The notes under the pieces were generated by a model. That model saw nothing but the letters and a program-made list of their open reading frames with translations. It searched no databases and had not been told where the DNA came from. The position numbers and the translations under genes are program-made. Shown here piece by piece: positions 59,838 to 64,000 of a stretch of DNA of 64,000 nucleotides. Numbering within the stretch: the first letter of the stretch is position 1; the number at the start of each line of letters is the position of its first letter. Origin of the DNA: Ochrobactrum sp. RH2CCR150 (GTDB lineage: Bacteria; Pseudomonadota; Alphaproteobacteria; Rhizobiales; Rhizobiaceae); assembly GCA_014138095.1 (NCBI GenBank), contig JACGXE010000005.1, positions 62,001 through 126,000 of the forward strand. Direction: 5' to 3'.

Positions 59838-61913
59838 TTACCGCCCTTCGCGATACCACATGCCGCCAAAGACAAGGAGCAAGGCAGCGAGCGCCAGGAA
59901 GCCGGAGAACAACGGCAGGCGGTTGACGCTTTTGAGCTGCGTGTCGGTAGTTTCACGCAGGCCGATCCAGTCATTGCCGCTGGCCGAACGGTTGGCGGCG
60001 ACTGCGGTGATTGACGGAACCCGCACGGCGCTGTCTGCACTTGCATGCACGCGATGGACCGAGCCGCCGGTCGCTTCAGCAATAGGCTTCAGGCGGTCCA
60101 TGGTCGAAATACTGTCGGCAAATTCCGGCGCATCGACGGGCCCGACATGGGCCAAGGTTTCCAGATCGCCGTTCTTGATCCGGAAGACGCCGATCTCGTC
60201 GGTTTGCAGCGAACCGTCGAACAGGCCCGGCTTGTTCTGTGCGAGATTGACCTGCAACGTCTTGCCAGCAGGCGTTGTGACGGTCGCGGTGCCCGGATTA
60301 TCGCCCATCGTTTGACGGTGAATGCTCAAAGTGCGGCCATTGCCTGCGGCGGTGAGCGCTTCTTCTTCCAGCTCCGGCTCCTGCATCAGCCAGTGCGCAA
60401 TGCGGCGATAGAGCGCCGCATAGGGACCGCCGCCTTCAAAGCCGCGTGCCCATAGCCAGCCCTGATCGGACAGGAACATGCCGACGCGGCCTTTTCCAAC
60501 GCGATTGAGAACCAGAAGCGGCTTGTTGTCGGCACCGCTCATCACTGTTTCGCCCTGCGGCGCGGTGATATCGATGGTGCGGAACCAGCGGCTCCAATGG
60601 GGCGGCTCCTGTTCGCTGCCGTCGAGACCGCGTGTGACGGGGTGGCGTTTGCCGAGATCGGTCAGGCGCGGATAGAACGCCTTTTCGGTCACTGTGCCGG
60701 TCGGCATGGCGGGCAGAGCGTTATAGAGCGGCGTGCGGGCAATCGACATTTCGCCTGCATATTCCGGCCCGGCTGCGACCAGCAGCGCGCCGCCATTTTC
60801 CACATATTGCGCGATGTAATCGTAATAGAGCAGTGGCAGCACATCGCGATGCTGGTAGCGATCCAGAATGATGAGATCGAACTCGTTGACCTTGTCCACG
60901 AAAAGTTCACGCGTCGGGAAGGCGATCAGCGACAATTCGTTGATCGGGGTGCCGTCCTGCTTTTCCGGCGGGCGCAAAATGGTGAAGTGGACGAGATCCA
61001 CGGCGGCATCGGATTTCAGCAGATTGCGCCAGGTGCGCTCGCCATTATGCGGTTCGCCGGAGACGAGAAGCACGCGCAAATTTTCGCGAATACCGTCAAC
61101 GGTTGCGACCGCGCGGTTGTTGGCGTCGGTCACTTCACCCGGAATCGCGGGCGTGGCAATTTCAACGATATTCACACCGGCGCGCGGCAAGGTGATGGTG
61201 ACAGATGTTTCCTGCCCCACCTGTGCTTGTTCCTGCGAAACCGCTTCGCCATTGACGCGAATTTCCACCGGCGCAGGGCTTCCTAGGCTTTTGCCTTCAT
61301 CGATGACCGTGAATGACATTTCCAGCGGCTTGCCGCTGATGCCATAGCGCGGGGCCTTGTTGAAGCGGATGCGACGGTCGAATTCGTCCGGCTTGCCTGT
61401 CACCAGCCCATGCAAGGGCGCGTCGAAGCCCAGCGCATTCTTGTTGGCGGGCGTATCGTGCACCTGCCCGTCGGTGATCATGATCGCGCCTGCAACACGG
61501 GTTGGCGGCACGTCGAGCAGTGCCCGCGCCAGCGGTCCGAAAAGCCGCGTCGCATAGCCATCCTCGTTTTCGTCCGGCTTGCCGGTTTCTACCACGCGTG
61601 TTTCAAATTGCGGCATGGTGGCAAGCTGATCCTGCACGGCTTTCAGCGCGGCATCGGTGTCGGCGCGGCGCTGCCCCAGTTCCTGGCTCTGGCTGCGGTC
61701 GACCACGACGGCGACGACACTTTTCAGCGGCTCGCGTTCTTCGTTGATCACCACGGGGTTGAAGAGCGCCAAGGCAAGGGCTGCGGCGGCCAGAAGACGG
61801 ATCAACCCGCCGCGCATGCGCAAGGCGACAGTCGCCAGAACCAGCAATGCCAGCGGCGCGAGAATGCCGATGAGCCACGGCGTTGAGAGGAACGGTTCGA
61901 ATTCGATATTCAT
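59838..61913 (-). CDS. Membrane protein with VWA-like and amidotransferase-like domains
   Basis: 691 residues. Two N-terminal transmembrane helices (about 14-50), a VWA-like domain with MIDAS motif DRSQS (Asp72-x-Ser-x-Ser) and IMITDGQVHD near 140-150, a middle beta-rich region, a class I amidotransferase-like domain (LRVLLVSGEPHNGERTWRNLL near 280 and LYYDYIAQYVENGGALLVAAGPEYAG near 365), and a C-terminal helix (SGFLALAALLLVFGGMWYREGR). It belongs with the upstream DUF4159 protein in the MoxR/DUF58/BatA-type cluster. Its role is probably in envelope or metallo-chaperone function, unproven. Confidence 0.72.
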   Translation of the reverse strand: MNIEFEPFLSTPWLIGILAPLALLVLATVALRMRGGLIRLLAAAALALALFNPVVINEEREPLKSVVAVVVDRSQSQELGQRRADTDAALKAVQDQLATMPQFETRVVETGKPDENEDGYATRLFGPLARALLDVPPTRVAGAIMITDGQVHDTPANKNALGFDAPLHGLVTGKPDEFDRRIRFNKAPRYGISGKPLEMSFTVIDEGKSLGSPAPVEIRVNGEAVSQEQAQVGQETSVTITLPRAGVNIVEIATPAIPGEVTDANNRAVATVDGIRENLRVLLVSGEPHNGERTWRNLLKSDAAVDLVHFTILRPPEKQDGTPINELSLIAFPTRELFVDKVNEFDLIILDRYQHRDVLPLLYYDYIAQYVENGGALLVAAGPEYAGEMSIARTPLYNALPAMPTGTVTEKAFYPRLTDLGKRHPVTRGLDGSEQEPPHWSRWFRTIDITAPQGETVMSGADNKPLLVLNRVGKGRVGMFLSDQGWLWARGFEGGGPYAALYRRIAHWLMQEPELEEEALTAAGNGRTLSIHRQTMGDNPGTATVTTPAGKTLQVNLAQNKPGLFDGSLQTDEIGVFRIKNGDLETLAHVGPVDAPEFADSISTMDRLKPIAEATGGSVHRVHASADSAVRVPSITAVAANRSASGNDWIGLRETTDTQLKSVNRLPLFSGFLALAALLLVFGGMWYREGR

Positions 61914-61964
61914 GCTCGCCTCCTAACGCCATAGGTTTGTTCTTCGTAAGCTACTGCGCTTCCA

Positions 61965-62067
61965 CCCTCATCCTGAGGTGCGGAGCGAAGCGAAGCCTCG
62001 AAGGGCGAGGGCAGGCACTGTGCATTTCTCTTCGCCCTTCGATCCTTCGACAAGCTCAGGATGAGGG
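61965..62067. repeat. Long inverted repeat (CCTCATCCTG type), copy 2
   Basis: CCCTCATCCTGAG (61965-61977) and CTCAGGATGAGGG (62055-62067) are perfect arms; the middle has GGAGCGAAGCGAAGCCTCGAAG-like and CTTCGATCCTTCGAC segments. It sits between two genes of one operon. Confidence 0.8.
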
Positions 62068-62116
62068 GGAAAGACAAACGTAACTGGGCGACATCGGGGC
62101 TGCAAAACATCATGCG

Positions 62117-64000
62117 CTAATTCCCCAGCCGCTCGAGCAGGGCCGGAACATGGACCTGATCGGACTTGTAATTGCCGGTGAGCATGTACATCACGATATT
62201 GACGCCGCCGCGAATGGCATAGATGCGCTGCATCGGGTCGTTCGGCACGGTGGGGAGCAGCGGGTTGCCCTGATCGTCCACAGCCCATGCGCCCGCCAGA
62301 TCATTGGCGGTGATCATGATCGGCGTCACGCCGTCGCCGGTTCTAACCGGGCGGTCATGCGGCGAGGCATTGGGTGCCGTTGCCTCCACCCAGAGCGGGC
62401 TTCCTTCATAACGACCCGGAAAATCCGGCATGATGAAGAAGGATTTCGTCAGGACGTGATCGTCCGGCACGGGTTCGAGCGGCGGCACATTCATGTCGTC
62501 GAGAATGGCGCGCAGGCGCTGATTGGCTGGGGAGACCGATGGATCAAGGCTGGCACCCGACTGCAACTGGTCGCGCGTGTCGAACAGTACCGTGCCGCCC
62601 TGCTGCATATAGGCGTCCACCCTGGCAATGGCTTCGGGGCTTGGCATCGGCGCATTCGGGTCTATCGGCCAATAGATAAGCGGATAGAAGGCCAGCTCAT
62701 CCTTGGACGGGTCGACGCCGATCGGGTCGCCCGGTTCCAGCGCAGTCTTGTCGGTCAGCGCGAAGGTCAGACCTTTCAGACCGGCCTTGCTGATATTGTC
62801 GGTCTCGGCACTGCCGGTGATGATATAGGCAAGATGGGTCTGCGAAACCGAACCGATGATCGCTTCATCGCCGGGTTTGCTGTCGTCATGGATTTGTGGC
62901 GGCTGGGGCGATGGTGCTTGTGCAAAGGCGCGGTCATGACCCACAGACAACGCGGCAAGACTTCCCGCGAGCAGCAGAGCAACCCCCGCCGTCTTGGCGC
63001 GCACTTTCATGCGGCGACGGAACGCGCCGCGCAGCCACAGCATCAGTAGGGAATCGAGCGCCAGAAGCATGGCGGCGGCGGCGAAGAATGGCCCAGCCAG
63101 CGATATGGACTGGTCTGCCGTATAGGAGACCGGCGTGACGCCCACCGACAGGGTCGGCTGGCGGATCGGCTCCAGCTTGACGTTACTGTTGGCGAAAATG
63201 TTGAGTGCTTTCAAACCGTCCTCATTGCCGTAGAAACCGGGCGGCGTGTTGATGCTGACACTGGCCTCTCTGTTGCGCTCAACGATCAGCGGCTTGGCCT
63301 CCGAAGTGGGCGGCGTCAACGCACCGGCGGCTGAAAGCAGCTGGAACGGCGGCAGCGAAACGGCATCCGGATTGTCCTGCGCGCCGGTGCGCTGCGACAG
63401 CGAAACAATGCGGCGCAACATTTCCACGAAGGAGCCTGAAATCGGCAGGCTCGACCATGTGGCGTCCGGCGAAATATGGAAGAGCACGATATTGCCGCGA
63501 CCGCGCTGCTGGCCTGTGACCAATGGAGTGCCGTCCTGAAGGATGGCATAGGCCTTGTCGTTGAGATCGAAAGACGGTTCGGCCAGCACCTGACGATTGA
63601 CGTTGACATCATCAGGGATAGGCAATCCGGCAAAGGGACCCCTTTCCGGAAAAGCGTGCAGCTTTTGCGGCTCGGACCAGGACAGGGTGCCGCCAAGCGC
63701 ACGTTCGCCCTTGCGCAACCGCACCGGAAGCAGCGGATCATTGTCGCTCGCGCCCGCCAGACGTGGCCCGGCAAAGCGCACCAGCGTGCCGCCTTCTTCC
63801 ACCCACGTGGAAATCCGCTCTGCGACAGGCGGCGTCAAGTTGCCGATATCGGCCATGATGAGAATGGACGGCTTGGCATCCAGCAGTTCCGGCACCGATT
63901 GAAGCAGATCGGCGGAACGCGGCTCAATCAGATTGGCGTAGGGCGACAGAGCGCGCGTGATATAATGCAACGGTGACAAAAGCGGCTGCGCAAGATCGCC
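62117..64000 (-). CDS. DUF4159 (BatA-cluster) membrane protein, C-terminal part
   Basis: The frame is open to the right window edge (627 residues visible), so the start lies outside. The visible part begins with an amidotransferase-like stretch (LLDAKPSILIMADIGNLTPPVAERISTWVEEGG), has transmembrane helices near visible residues 300-318 and 330-345, and ends with the DUF4159 domain from about 380 (YIITGSAETDNISKAGLKGLTFALTDKTALEP) to GLN-type end NYKSDQVHVPALLERLGN. In Rhizobiales this large protein follows MoxR and DUF58 genes. Its function is unknown, perhaps in envelope assembly. Confidence 0.78.
   Translation of the reverse strand, partial: GDLAQPLLSPLHYITRALSPYANLIEPRSADLLQSVPELLDAKPSILIMADIGNLTPPVAERISTWVEEGGTLVRFAGPRLAGASDNDPLLPVRLRKGERALGGTLSWSEPQKLHAFPERGPFAGLPIPDDVNVNRQVLAEPSFDLNDKAYAILQDGTPLVTGQQRGRGNIVLFHISPDATWSSLPISGSFVEMLRRIVSLSQRTGAQDNPDAVSLPPFQLLSAAGALTPPTSEAKPLIVERNREASVSINTPPGFYGNEDGLKALNIFANSNVKLEPIRQPTLSVGVTPVSYTADQSISLAGPFFAAAAMLLALDSLLMLWLRGAFRRRMKVRAKTAGVALLLAGSLAALSVGHDRAFAQAPSPQPPQIHDDSKPGDEAIIGSVSQTHLAYIITGSAETDNISKAGLKGLTFALTDKTALEPGDPIGVDPSKDELAFYPLIYWPIDPNAPMPSPEAIARVDAYMQQGGTVLFDTRDQLQSGASLDPSVSPANQRLRAILDDMNVPPLEPVPDDHVLTKSFFIMPDFPGRYEGSPLWVEATAPNASPHDRPVRTGDGVTPIMITANDLAGAWAVDDQGNPLLPTVPNDPMQRIYAIRGGVNIVMYMLTGNYKSDQVHVPALLERLGN

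Overview
The window reads as ordinary, gene-dense chromosome of an alphaproteobacterium of the order Rhizobiales, most likely Brucellaceae (Brucella/Ochrobactrum). The evidence is a complete ctrA-chpT-sciP cell-cycle set with the DUF1134 envelope gene eipA beside it, a fused trpE-trpG gene behind a Trp leader peptide, a choXWV choline importer, a NolR-like ArsR regulator, a gnnA/gnnB pair for diaminoglucose lipid A, and intergenic palindromes of a type common in Rhizobiales. There is no prophage, insertion sequence, CRISPR array or rRNA. The one tRNA is a Met(CAT) gene. The first gene and the last gene run off the window edges.

Layout. 1-10.5 kb: tail of an ABC ATPase, an acyltransferase, tex, a secreted S9 peptidase, an ArsR regulator with an old-yellow-enzyme reductase, and an AsnC regulator divergent from arginase and ornithine cyclodeaminase (arginine to proline). 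10.5-18 kb is the most accessory-looking part: truncated hemoglobin, GFA-fold protein, an autotransporter with about 20-residue repeats, a small HTH protein, a DUF2865 protein, and a divergent LmbE/PIG-L-like gene and glycosyltransferase ending beside tRNA-Met. 18-20.4 kb: gnnA/gnnB. 20.4-29 kb: the CtrA hub (fliJ-like, ctrA, a single-domain response regulator, chpT, eipA, sciP) followed by mnmA. 29-33.3 kb: LysR, EamA exporter, TrmH methyltransferase, NolR-like regulator, HugZ-type protein.

33.6-42.2 kb holds two transporters facing each other: a five-gene peptide-type ABC importer (+) and choXWV (-), with a possible one-helix small membrane protein between them. 42.5-49.1 kb: DUF2333 protein, Rsm22-type ribosome methyltransferase, LysR plus EamA exporter, MarR plus MFS exporter, and an Lrp regulator. 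49.3-55.3 kb is the amino-acid attenuation region: an orphan structured RNA candidate, trpL and its attenuator ahead of trpE(G), a CDF metal exporter, and a Leu-rich leader ORF with terminator ahead of leuA. 55.3-64 kb: phosphoesterase, Nudix hydrolase, ompW with an FNR box, glutathionyl-hydroquinone reductase, a GNAT, and two large membrane proteins of a MoxR/DUF58/BatA-type cluster.

The points most worth a second look are: the two leader ORFs that both appear to be transcribed leaderlessly from matching promoters; the orphan terminator RNA at about 49.34-49.46 kb; the small membrane ORF at 39.03-39.14 kb; the dense GANTC cluster before ctrA and the CtrA-type box before sciP; the variant metal motif of the PIG-L-like protein; and a response regulator lacking its switch threonine. 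All functional statements rest on recognised motifs and family knowledge read by eye; no database search was run.
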